Below, one piece after another: positions 10,125 to 21,442 of a DNA stretch of 64,000 bases. Under the pieces are notes generated by a model. It was given only the letters and a program-made list of their open reading frames with translations. It was not told the origin of the DNA and did no database searches. The translations under genes and the position numbers were made by a program. Source of the stretch: Tubiluchus corallicola (lineage: Eukaryota > Priapulida > Priapulimorpha > Priapulimorphida > Tubiluchidae); the NCBI GenBank assembly GCA_030141605.1, contig JAQGDQ010000178.1, positions 319,001-383,000 of the forward strand. Reading direction: 5' to 3'. Positions within the stretch are counted from its first letter, which is position 1. The number at the start of each line of letters is the position of its first letter.

Positions 10125-11393
10125 CAGCGCATGCAACATAAACTTGAACTCCTGGGGTCAGTTTTCTCATAACTTTTATCACACCTGTATGACGCTCCAC
10201 TGTAAACTCAGCTAGAGCGTTTTCGTTCTCTTTCTTATTCTTCAGACTATAAAAAAAGTATGGGATGTTTGTCCGGGATAAGTCGTCAACTTTCACAATC
10301 AATATCGGCCTTCTTATTGGAAGACTTTCCACAACTGTAGCTTTGTACAAATTTTGAGTAAATCCAGGGGGTGGTGCTTTGATTTTGCACTGTAACATGT
10401 ATGCCTGTCATTGGAGTGTAGTACTCGGGTTCGCCAGCCTTAACTTAAGTGCCTTTGACTGGCATGAAATACTCGCATTCTCTAATATTTCCTATTATTT
10501 TTATATCGCTACACTTTCCTCAGACGTTTCTTTATTGTCTGCATTGACAAACTGAAAAGGTTTACCTCCAATTACCAGGCTGTATCTTATGTGTTCATCA
10601 CTTTTTCCTGATTCGCCATCGATGGCAGAAATTCTGTTTGGCTGGACATTTATTATCGTCCCTACTAGGTCATTGTCTTTTATAGTGGTGTAATACATTT
10701 CTGCATCAAATACAGGATTGAAATGGACATCTGCTACATAGAAAGTGAATACATGTGTGCCTTCGTTTTGAATAATGCCTGCATCACGCATCGTAACAGT
10801 AACATTATACTGCGACTGCTGCTCATAATCTAGTTCCTCTCGCAAGAAAATGTCACAATTGTTGGTACCGCATCTTGCTTTTGCTTCACATTTGGAATTA
10901 CTGTCCCTGATGTAACACGTTGAAAAATAATAGTAGGGAGCCTTCTTATCATCATCTAGCACCACAAAATGTGCTAACATTGTTCCAATTTTAGTTTTTT
11001 CTGAAACAGGATATCTATCTCGCGTTTCTTATGCTGCTCTTGGTGGGTGTTCATTCTGTGATTTTATAGTAACATTCATATTTATGTGAAATTTTTCCTG
11101 GAACACCTCGATCAGATTACCTGGGCCTGACTTTAGTGTGAACAAGTTCGTAAGTAATACCTTTTACTTTACCGCTATAGTCAATAGTAGTGGTAGTATG
11201 AGGAAATCTGTCACTTATAGGCATATTATACGATGGTTTCATAACGTCCTCGCACCGACTTACATCTATTGTTGAAGTCAAGACTACAAAACCAAGAAAA
11301 ATCATCATGGTAAGTACAATATTGTGCAAAATACTTGCCACAGCCTTGCCAGTGAAAGTACGGCAAACATGATCACGCACGATGAAATGCATT
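10125..11393 (-). pseudogene. truncated, broken copy of the cadherin-like gene
   Basis: The minus strand repeats the 1472-3409 gene from the signal sequence (MHFIVRDHVCRTFTGK, start near 11393) through the third or fourth cadherin repeat (GPPPGFTQNLYKATVVES in the source versus PPPGFTQNLYKATVVES here). Stops and frame changes break it near 11115, 10500 and 10400. Homology ends near 10125, so the last repeat and the membrane anchor are missing. Open pieces lie at 11117-11431, 10501-10980 and 10045-10398. The copy includes about 100 bases of 5' flank, so it arose by DNA duplication with inversion, not from a processed mRNA alone. It cannot make an anchored protein. Confidence 0.9.
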
Positions 11394-11824
11394 TTTGTCT
11401 TGAATGAAGAATACCGCTTTGAGTAATGCAAAGTATGTCAAATCAACATTCCACTGTGTGCTACGACAGTAATACAAGAACAGCTCAAGTAATCAATTCT
11501 GCACCGTCACTGTATATGTATAGAACTATAATGCTGTATATAATTAGCAATACTGTGACATTGTAGATTACATTATTAAGAATGTAGGATTACATATTAA
11601 AAATAATTATGAACTGCAGTAACAAGTTTTTTTAACAGAATAATGTGCAGTGCTGCAAATGAACAAACCGAACACATCGAACAAGCGAACAGACACACAA
11701 ACACTGAAAATAATTCTGCTTTTCATAGATCATAGATGTAGATCTGCATTCAGGTGAAACCAGTTTTTGCATTGATTGGCAAAAAAAGAATAGAGAATGA
11801 TGTAAGATAAAAAGGTGACCTAAA

Positions 11825-12300
11825 ATAGGGCACTTGGCATCCACGCACGTTATTAAACCGACTGAAGACTGCCGCTATTGTAGGAAGAATGACCGCGTCT
11901 TTATTGAAATGGAAGTGGTGCTGACAAGCCACTGGCGTAGCAGTGTCTAATTTTTTGCTGGATTAACTCCTGTGTTTACCTGTCTTTGGGGGTAGATTTC
12001 AGAATTCTGCCTGCCCAATGTCAACAACTGACGTAACGGGCATATGATGACGATGGATGATGATGATGATGATGGTGATGATGTAAATAACTCTTTTTCA
12101 TTTTTTTTGCTTAATTGCCACGCACAAATGGAAAAGCCAAGAGAAACTCTTTTATAAAAGAAAGTGATTCGTACTAAATTCAATGTGATGATGATATTCT
12201 AGACTAATATAGGTATAATAACGATAAAAACACATTTTTGGTATCGATACGACAATCGATAGTTAATGATACATATCGTTATCGTTAACGTCCCTAATCC
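11825..12300 (-). repeat. inverted copy of the 3820-4410 composite repeat
   Basis: The minus strand carries, in order, the TATCGAT-rich part, the TTTAGTACGAATCACTTTC part, a (CAT)n run, one core with GTTGACATTGGGCAGGCAG, and the TTCAGTCGGTTTAATAACGT tail. It ends about 430 bases upstream of the cadherin pseudogene start. The (GAT)n run at about 12052-12083 is its microsatellite head. Confidence 0.7.
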
Positions 12301-12481
12301 TTATGTATTCAAAGTTTTACTGAGCAACTTGGTATTGAAACTCACAGATCACATTTGTTCTTATTGTCTTTATACGTAACAAAAGGCACTTTATATAAAA
12401 TGTAGTTTTATCTAACCAAAATAATTTTATTAAATAATACATTGATGGTGTTAAATAAGAAAATAATTTAAAAAAACGTAT

Positions 12482-12720
12482 ATGCACCAACCAATCATGA
12501 CCACTATGATGATCATAATCATAATCATGATAATCATTAACACCACCACTACAATCATCGTCACCCTCATCGTCATCATCACCATCATCATCACCATCGT
12601 TATCATTATCTTTATCATCACTGCTGCTGCTGCCGCTACCATTGCTACCAACACCACTACAACCGACACCAGCACGGATGCTGCCGCCGCCAATGCTGAT
12701 GCTGATGATACGTTGTCACA
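12482..12720 (+). repeat. imperfect trinucleotide (CAT/CAC/GCT) tract
   Basis: About 240 bases of CAT, CAC, ATC and GCT triplets read open in several frames on both strands. This gives low-complexity translations of Thr, Ile, Ala and Val. It is a microsatellite cluster, not a gene. Confidence 0.85.
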
Positions 12721-13186
12721 TTTTGAAGCTTTTCTTACATTGTAATGAACCATAACAACAGAAGTGTCGCTAAGCCAAGGTTTGAAACTGCAGTTTGAAA
12801 AGCGATTTTTGCCCCCCCCCCCTTAAAGCGTTTTGACACTGCAGTGCATGAGCAATTACTTAGCTAATAGCACGATTGCTCGGACAAACCTATAACCTAC
12901 TGAAAAGCGCAATTAACTCTAAATGTGTGTCGATGATTCGATTTTAATATTAATATGAAGTCACGGTCATTGACTATCAGAGCTGAAATACGTAGGAAGG
13001 CGATCGTATGCTAAGTGCTGTTATAGTGCAAGAATAATATTGTTTATATATGCCTTAAGTGGCTCCAGAAACAGACGGATGGAGCAAAATTAATCGGGAA
13101 TTTTTGTACTTGTGTCATTGGCGTTTCGACGTTGTGTTTACAAAATTATCGTTGTACATAGTACGCTGAACTACCTGAATTACGTC
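12721..13186. other. 5' flank of GYG-NGPP gene A
   Basis: No coding signal. Holds a C run at about 12812-12821 and a possible TATATA element near 13040, about 145 bases upstream of the gene A start codon. Promoter assignment is tentative. Confidence 0.3.
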
Positions 13187-14332
13187 ATGAAGTCACTAGC
13201 TCCGCTTATAACAGCATTTTTACCAGTTTTCGTAAGTAAAAGCTTATCAATTTTGTCACATTATAGTTAGAACGTAAATACACTACGCGTACTTTGAGTC
13301 ACCACTCAATGGTTTTAGTTGAAACTTTCCAGAGCTCTGATGTAATTTTGTTTCAGTTAGTGGAGTTCATTCTTCATAATGCAGTAGCCAGAATTGCTGT
13401 GGTTTTTGAGAAATTTTCTTGATTTTATCGCTTTGCAATATCAACCCAACTGCTACGGAAAAGGAAATGAGGTGGGGAAAGGGCTTTTTAGAGGAGAAGC
13501 TAAATGTGTCTGATGATGGCTTGGTCAATTTAATCTACCCCGTCATACTTTGACTAGTTGGAATGCTTCTGCAAGTTTCATTCCGAATTTTACAATCTGA
13601 GTAAATAAATAAACAACGCTTTTTGCAGTAATGGTGAAGTATTGATTAAATAAACAAAAAGTACCCCAGTTTTTATTATAGCAAACGAAGCGTGGTTTAT
13701 TTATTTGCGCTTAATACTCAATAAAGGACTTAATAACGGTCACTTAATATCAATCAAAATGGTGAGATACATTCTTAGCTACAACCATAACGACTGGTCA
13801 ACATGAGGCCAGGAGGTGAATCTGCAAATGACCTGGTCAAATGACCTCAATGAGCATGCAGTAAGCCGAATGATTTACAATTCCTCGTACAAACTCCTTG
13901 GTAACATTGCAGGTATCAATTGGAGGCGCACGATGTGGGAGTTTTGGAGCAAGGTCAGGTATAGGTCACATAACAAGTGACGCGGGGCGACCACAGTTTC
14001 AAAGTCACATATCAAAAAAAAATCCTGGACGAGGTCATCAGTACCCCATGAGGTCGTATACGGGAAATGAGGAGGAAAGGCAGGTGATACAAAGGATGAT
14101 GACGGCAGGAGAGCCAACGAGGAGAGCATTTGATGACCTTCCGGCTACAAATCCTGGATATGGGCTAGGTTTGTAACATCAGCCATTACTTTTTTGTATA
14201 AGCATATTTATTTATAAAAGGAACTGAAAATAAAGTATGTGCTGCATAACTTGCTTAATCTGAGTTTCTACAGCTACTATAATAATAATAACAATAATAA
14301 TAATAATAATAATAATGATGATCATGATCATG

Positions 14333-14395
<63 letters not shown>

Positions 14396-16553
14396 GTAAT
14401 AATAATAATTTATTTCGTATCAAAGATGTAGTACATCATAAAAAGGCTACAATAAAAAACAATAAAATTACAATACAGTTCAATTTACATCTAAAATGAA
14501 TTACAATATACACAAGTATGTTATTTCATAGAAGGCTTTCTGATGTTTAGGTCCTTATGAAATTCATTTTCTGCAAGATGTTTTATATTAATACAAGACA
14601 AGTTCAGCGGTGTCTTATATTTTGTACGGACGGATTGACCTGGTTTATTAATTTCACAGAGGACTCAGACAATGTAGCTATCTGGGTGAGACATGAAACT
14701 TTTATTAAATGGATTAAACAGCTCAGTGGCATCGTATTACAGAAGTACTGAAGCAATCTAATGCTCTCATTTCTTTTATAATTGAATATTCTCCTGAAAA
14801 CAATGTTCCATGCAACTTTGACAAACATAAGTCTCTACTTTTCACTGACCACACTTCTGAAGCATAAGTTATAATGGGTAGATAGTAGGTGTTCAATATA
14901 GTGACAATACCACGCCTACACATTCATATCCTACTACGCAAAATAAAAAAGAGATTCAAAACAGGAAATGCACACGTCCTGCAATAGACAAAAATACTAG
15001 ATAATCTTAACTGGCTGCGTAGGACTGACGAAACAAAACAAAAACGTTTTACTTTTAGCGGTTGCTAAACGTAATAAACCACCAGATTATGATACAAGAT
15101 AGAATTATACTGTTGCAAAATCGTAACAAGCAAAACAGTCATGTAGACCTAATCAGATGCATCTTAAACAAAACCGGTTGTTGATAGTTACAAATACCTA
15201 AATGGCATCTTTTGTCAATACCAAAAAGGAAAAAAGAGAAAAAATAGCTGTTTAAATCTGTCTTACAAATTTAGATAATAACATCAGAGTTTCATAAAGA
15301 ACTAATTTATTAACCTTGTCAGGAAATATACCCGACCCACACAATAATAAATCCATTGTTCATTTATACTAAGATTTTAAAAGTTAATGTGTGGCAACAA
15401 TGACACTACTTTGTTGTTGAACATTGAGAGCAGCCAAACAGGCCTGCACGTCTGTGACAAAATTGAACAACTATGTTTGTTATACCAACAAGAAATAGTA
15501 TAGGGTGCGTTGATATTCGTCCTGTTCAAGTAGATGTGGCAAAGGTGTGTGTGACGGCCAGTCGAGCAATCGTGAGGTGTTAACGTTCGCGTGGTTTCAA
15601 ACAGCCGTGCGTTAGGACAAATGAATAAAAAAATCTCAGAATTAAAAGTACAGTGAAAAAGAAAAAAGCACAACGTTTCGAACTACCTCGTAGCTCTTCT
15701 TAAGATGGACGTAAAAAGCCAAAAAAGATTTTAAAGACAGTAAATAAAGAAAATGATTTGTGGATTTCTTATATTAATTGTCACTATTCTTGTTATTGAG
15801 AACTAATCTGTGTTATTGGGACACTTTGACTATAGGTTTAGGTAGGTTTAGGTTAATTAAGCCACGTTACGTGCATATAAGCCAAGCAGACTGAACGGCT
15901 GTACGCCGTTTTTGACAAGCATTTTTGCTTAGCTGGGTTTGACTATTTTATTCATTGTAATAAGAACATACACAAAATGCACAGCAATAAATTGCAATGC
16001 ATATATAATAATTGTGTATGTAAAGTCTCTTAACTGATGTTATACAACAGCGTCAAATTGTTAGTAAAATACACAAGATGCAAGACATTTACACATTTAC
16101 GTACTTGTATTTTCTACTCCCGATAAGTTTAAAAATGGTAAAACCAACCACGTTACTGCACTTCCTAAATGTCAGCAGCAAAGAAGGATTTATTAGCTAT
16201 CTGTCAATACCTTAAAGCGTTTGTTAACGCGTTATTATTATTTTTACGCAGGTGCTAACGGACCTCCCACAGGCCGTGCGCCACAGAACTTGGCGACTCC
16301 TCCTCCCTCGGGCTTTCGCTCTCCTCCAGTGCTCAGCGGAGAACTCAGGCGGTTTGTAAGTCAAAATGTTGTCTTCAGTCCTGGAGCATCGAAGGACCAT
16401 CTACCGTCGTCGCAGGGAAATCGGGGCCCCTTCATCAACAAGCAAGGCATACCTGATGGGTCCTCTGCTCCGAATGGCCTAGGAATTGGCTATGATGGTC
16501 CCCCGTTGGTGTTCCGTCCACAGCCATACTGGCCATTTAGAGATCCCAACTGA
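13187..16553 (+). CDS. gene A: secreted Gly/Pro-rich protein with GYG-x-NGPP motif
   Basis: Three exons join to a 200-residue protein. Exon 1 is 13187-13231 (MKSLAPLITAFLPVF, donor GTAAGT, phase 0). Exon 2 is 13913-14168 (acceptor TTGCAG, donor GTTTGT, phase 1). Exon 3 is 16252-16553 (acceptor TTACGCAG, TGA stop). The lengths 45, 256 and 302 sum to a whole number of codons. The N-terminus is a signal peptide completed by exon 2 (VSIGGA). The second intron splits the glycine codon of PGYGLG|ANGPP, exactly as in gene B. A second weaker unit (LGIGYDGPP) lies near the C-terminus, which ends WPFRDPN. Pairs of basic residues (KK, RR) are present. A LINE remnant sits in intron 2. Function unknown; secretion is the only secure inference. 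Possible roles are structural matrix protein or peptide precursor. Confidence 0.7.
14278..14935 (-). mobile_element. degenerate 3' end of a LINE with (ATT)n tail
   Basis: On the minus strand, frame-shifted pieces read like the C-terminal end of a non-LTR reverse-transcriptase ORF: YLPIITYASEVWSVKS (within 14723-14923), then VAWNIVFRRIFNYKRNES (within 14604-14828). This matches the typical 'PILTYASEIW ... AWNxVFRRIF' pattern of CR1/RTE-like elements. A 3' UTR follows, then an (ATT)n microsatellite at 14278-14410, the usual tail of such elements. The copy is 5'-truncated, dead, and lies in intron 2 of gene A. Confidence 0.75.
14936..16251. other. rest of gene A intron 2
   Basis: AT-rich intronic sequence with no convincing exon. 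Nothing recognised apart from the LINE remnant to the left and the acceptor at 16244-16251. Confidence 0.5.
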
Positions 16554-19289
16554 TATGTGCCATTTTATAAAGTAAATGTGACTGTGACTCCATTTGTGTA
16601 AAGATCCTCTTTACAAAGGTCAATAATTGTAACGAATTTCTCTACACTTCTGCGGATTTCGCAACACTATTTGGAATTACTTCGTTTTTATTACAGGCAC
16701 TTGAAAACATAAACAGACTAGTAAAGAAATTGATACAGTAACTTAAGCACTAATTATGTATTTACAAAAGCCAACTACGTAATTTTTAAGCAGACCCGAA
16801 GAAAAGAAATTGATACAGTAAAAATAGCTAAGCGGTTGAAAATAAAGTTAAAGGAATTGAACTGCTTTGTGTAGCTTATTCTTACCTATTTTCTTCTATT
16901 AGCTAATTTCCGGAAAAGCCATTAGGATTATTTTATTTATAGTAACGATGTATTACTGTGCAAAATTGTGTACACAGATAAAAACAAGACTGCTTGGACC
17001 GCTGTTGCGAGCAGTGGAAAATGACGCACATCGTGTCTAGCCATTGTACTTCCATTTGTTCTATTGTTTTGTTTCATTATTGTGCTATAATTTTTCACTG
17101 AATGGAACAATATATTAGACTGTATAAATGAAATAATAGTTGTGCTGGTAAAGATATATAAAAATTTTCATACTTTCGTTATTTTAAGGTCATTTATTTC
17201 AAATACACTTGTACATAGTACATGAGAAGGTCAAATAGACGCAAGAAAAAGCTAAACAGCAAAGTAAATAATTGACTGTATATGGAACAATAAAAAAAAC
17301 ATGGATACAATTATTAGTAGTTATTTATATTGAATATAAACGATCACAAGCTTAAGATACGCAAAATTTAAATTCAAATAAGTCATCGTGCTCTAGCCCT
17401 TTTCTGAACTCACTCTCTTGTTAAAAAACTAAAGTTTCTGTTTTCAATGCAGCTGTTATATCACGTCTTTATCTGACCGAAAATAAGAAAAAACATCTAA
17501 ATATGGCGCTCAAATTTATATGAGTTTGATGGTGACTCTGCAATAAATTGAATTTTTCGTTAGATTTAAACCATGCTTAACTATAACACAAATTATAAAA
17601 TCTAAAATACAGCATTGCGGTGTTTTTTTTCTTCTTTTCCCTTGCACAAGATATAACCGAAGATATGTAATTAAGCGTTTTGTCTCTTAAAGTTTCTGCA
17701 CGTATGATTTTAAAACTTTAGTTTAATTATTATCACTGAATTTTTTCTGCATTAAAAATATTTAAAATCTACCTACCCCCTAAAACGTGAATGTAAAACT
17801 TTCATAAGAAACATGTTTACATTTTCACGCAAAATAACAACACCCAGTAAAGCCATAGTGTATCGCCATTGCGTTACTTTTGTAAAACCTTGAATTACAC
17901 TATTTGCTAGCAAATAGACGACTAAAGTTAAGCAACGCCAAAAATATACAATGTATTGATGGATGGACGACCATCAAGATTTCATCTGCCATACTACCAA
18001 CGAATGTTCTCCTAGTTGAAGAAGGATACACGACTAGAAAACATCTCTGCTATTACAGTTATCCTAGCGAATTATCCTTCATGGTGAGACACGTTCCTCT
18101 CCCGGAACAATAATCTACGTTTAGTTTGCTCTGCCAGTGAGTGCGGACCCAGACGAAGCAAAAAACACAAAAAATGTAATAAAAAAGAAAGCATTTAAAT
18201 ATTTTTGCTACTTGTCGACAACAACAATTATTCTCATCATATCTTCTGTGACGTGTGAACAAAATCAAATTGAAAATGTTGTAATTATCATGTAAATTTC
18301 GTAGAAAGCAATTTAAAAAGAAGCCAGCAACGCCTTCACCCTTTGCAAATAGGTGACGCCGCGCCTTTTGCACCTTAGATTATGCAATAAAAATGGCTTT
18401 GCAGTTTAAATATTTGTCTTAATTATTTTATATCACTTACACGCTGTCCTATTGCATACAGAGCTTTAATGAGCTACCGGTAACGCCGTATAAAGCCTAT
18501 AAACTTAAACTCCCGCGATGGCCGTTGACAATGCGTAAACTTTACAAAAAAATAATCAGAGTATTTGCTGCACACTCTTTTCTAACTAAGCAAAAGTTTA
18601 ATTACTTTATATTGTCAAGATTTTTCACAATTCAGGACTGTTTATTTCAAGGAGATCAATAAGGAGTTTTTTTGGTGAATCAGTGGTGCACGCTGGGATT
18701 GCGATGCAGTGCCGTTGTACCAGGTGGCACGAGCATTTTAAATTAATGAGAATGTTGTTTTTCAATTGACTAAGTTTTTCAAACAGCTATGTACAATGTA
18801 AAGTAATATGACTTAGCATGGTAAATTATTTGGGATACACGTTAAAATTCCCTTTTTTCCCTAGACACTTTTTACATTTTTGCACACAGCCATTCCCGCA
18901 CACGTTTGAAAGTGCCCGATGTTTTTTATTAAGTGAGACAAAGAAAATGCAGCAGTTAAAAATTTATTTCAAAAAAAATACTGCCGTAAAAATAATCACA
19001 AGATCACAAAAAATCACAAGGAGAAACATTTTAGCCCAGTACATTAATAAAAATGTCACTTTCTCTACTGAGAAAGTTCCGCGTGTGAGAAAGGCCAGTG
19101 GCAAAATGCTTAGTACTTGATGTGGCATGTAGTTTGATATTATGACCCAAATGTAATTGTTGCTGTTCTAGTGATAAAAATGGGTCGATTGTGTTCAGTT
19201 TTTTGCCGCCTACAAAATGTGAACTTTATAGGCTTTCGTTTAATATCGACTCAATAATAAATACTTTAACAAACACACAGCACCGCTCA
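16554..19289. other. 3' flank of gene A and intergenic sequence
   Basis: Contains an AATAAAG near 16840 that may serve gene A. Otherwise AT-rich; the ORFs at 17904, 18059 and 18818 lack any domain or splice context. No repeat was recognised. Confidence 0.4.
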
Positions 19290-19560
19290 ATGTAGACTAA
19301 TTGATGACGTGAAATATTGCTGCTTGTTAAAAGAGGTTGGGTTAATTAGATTCACCTGTATTGACAGGTGGGACTACAAGTGTGGTTGTCATAATGTCTT
19401 CTTGAATAATAAAATTAGTTGTCATGAATTGATGTAATGACATGAAATGCTATTGTTGTGTTGTTTGAAAGAGGTTGGTCAATTAGATTCACCTTTGCTG
19501 AGCCTACAGGTGTGACAAACAAACTTGTTATAGTGTCTTCTCGAAAAATCTTACTTTGTG
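19290..19560 (+). repeat. two diverged tandem copies of a ~130-bp unit
   Basis: The pairs GAGGTTGGGTTAATTAGATT / GAGGTTGGTCAATTAGATTC and CATAATGTCTTCTTGAA / TATAGTGTCTTCTCGAA recur in the same order about 130 bases apart. Two copies only; non-coding. Confidence 0.6.
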
Positions 19561-19768
19561 AACTCTATTGCCATGGGCGTTCGGTTTTCCTTTGAAAAAT
19601 GAGTGCTAAGCGTGAATCGATACCTTAAAATAATACCCGTGTCTAAAAATACACAGAACAAATAGTTAAGTACCACTTAGATTCAAATCAGACAGAAATT
19701 ACTAAAAATATATTTCAATTTAATAGAGAAACGTCTTGGCCAATCTAACAAAATATTAATATTAATAT

Positions 19769-20014
19769 ATAGGTTTTACACGTCAAATGTAGACACAGGA
19801 ATTTCGAATGTGTTTTGGTAACTCAAATGTGACTTGGGTAAGTCTTATGTAGATATAGGACATTTGACTTAACATGTGTCTACATTTGACTTACCAAAAA
19901 CGCTTAAGATTTGTTGAAAACCATTGTTAACACATTTGAACTGCCTAAGTCTACATTTGAGTTACCAAGACACATTTGAATTACCTAAATCTACATTTGA
20001 CATGTAAAACCTAT
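19769..20014. mobile_element. short MITE/foldback element
   Basis: A 246-bp element with nearly perfect terminal inverted repeats of about 25 bp (left ATAGGTTTTACACGTCAAAT; right end has GACATGTAAAACCTAT, its complement with one mismatch). The interior is built from repeated CTACATTTGA / TTGAGTTACC words in both orientations. The TATA-like flanks suggest TA insertion. No ORF. Confidence 0.8.
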
Positions 20015-20867
20015 AGTAACAAAATATAATTTTATTTTTCGCAAAGAAACAATGATAATCGAGTTATAATGCACTAGTGTTTCACTAGATTGGTAAATGA
20101 TCGCCACATTTTCTCTATCTTGACTAAAATTTAGTTTTAGTAATCACGATTTTCCATAATCTACTGTAAGAAAATAGTGTTGCGATTTAGTACATCCTCA
20201 TCGCTTAAACCAGTTGCCTCTCTTGTTAGTTTAATTTCTTCCAAGGGTTGTTCAAGTACTGAAATGGTCTAGGATCCCTTAACCAATTTCAATAAAACTA
20301 TCTTTAACCTCGAACACAGAGAACTACAGAATTAAAAACGTTATACTGTAAAAACTAAAAAAAAATGCACCTGACTATTTACATAATGAAAAATTTGATA
20401 AGTCTACTATAAAAAAGTTGTATTAATCAGTTTGCTAAGTTCAATTTTAAATTATTATCTTTTATGAATACATTACCCATGTCCTGGTTATTTCTGCATG
20501 TACTTGGTAAATTTTATTTCAGATACTGTAATTAGTAATCCAAACATTAACTGTTAAAATTGGCAAATTAAAAAAACTAGCGTTTTCTAATGCAAATAGA
20601 CCGCCCAAAGCACATTTCCGTTTTCTTATTAGTTTGTCATAATTGTGTTTTCAATCAGTAATTCCTTATTACCACTTAAATGAGCGGTTTATCATTGCGA
20701 TCACTGATGTTTTTATTTTAAATATGGACAGCAGCTTAGAAGACATTTTTGTCTTTTGACCCGTTCCTCATTATACTACCACACTTCGACACTTGCTTTT
20801 CATGACTTTTACTCCGTTTTTGCTATTGCTACAATATAGAACTAAAAATGAAACAAATGAACAAACG

Positions 20868-21032
20868 AATGATGGATGGATGGATGGATGGATGGAGGGA
20901 TGGATGGATGGATGGATGGATGGATGGATGGATGGATGGACGGACGGACGGACGGACGGACGGACGGACGGACGGACGGACGGACGGACGGATGGATGGA
21001 TGGACGGACGGATGGATGGGTGGGTGGATGAA
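20868..21032 (+). repeat. (GGAT)n-(GGAC)n-(GGAT)n microsatellite
   Basis: About 165 bases of tetranucleotides, ATGG units changing to ACGG units in one block at about 20939-20990 and back. The apparent WMDG/RTDG proteins in two frames are artefacts of the repeat. Confidence 0.95.
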
Positions 21033-21442
21033 TTAATTAACTAAAGAAGAAGTATTTTCTCACACAGCGCATCAAATGTAACTATCGGCACTACAACTGC
21101 CTTTCGTTTATTGCATAAGTTTTCGGCTAGTTTGTAAGTAATAATAACATATGACCTGCTTATTTTGTGCTAAAATTTAATGATATTTATAACCGCTTTC
21201 ACTTACAAATGCAAGAAGAATGACCAAAACTATGATTAATGGGCAGAGGTCCGTAGCATAACAATTTTATACCTGCTTCAAGTCGGACATATAAGGTATA
21301 ACATAGCCAGGTTAACTCATTCAACACGTGTATTTGTGTCAAGCTATATGACGTGTAAGGCAATTAGGTCAGACAAAAGTTTGACTTCTGTTTTCACTCT
21401 TAGATCACATATCGTCATGACTTAAGTAGTGTTAGTAACAGC

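Noticed and set aside
12451-12753. Overlapping low-complexity ORFs on both strands
   Set aside because: Trinucleotide microsatellite translated in two directions.
14239-14499. Poly-Asn ORF
   Set aside because: An (AAT)n microsatellite, the tail of a LINE remnant.
20793-21044. WMDG/RTDG repeat ORFs
   Set aside because: Tetranucleotide microsatellite read in two frames.
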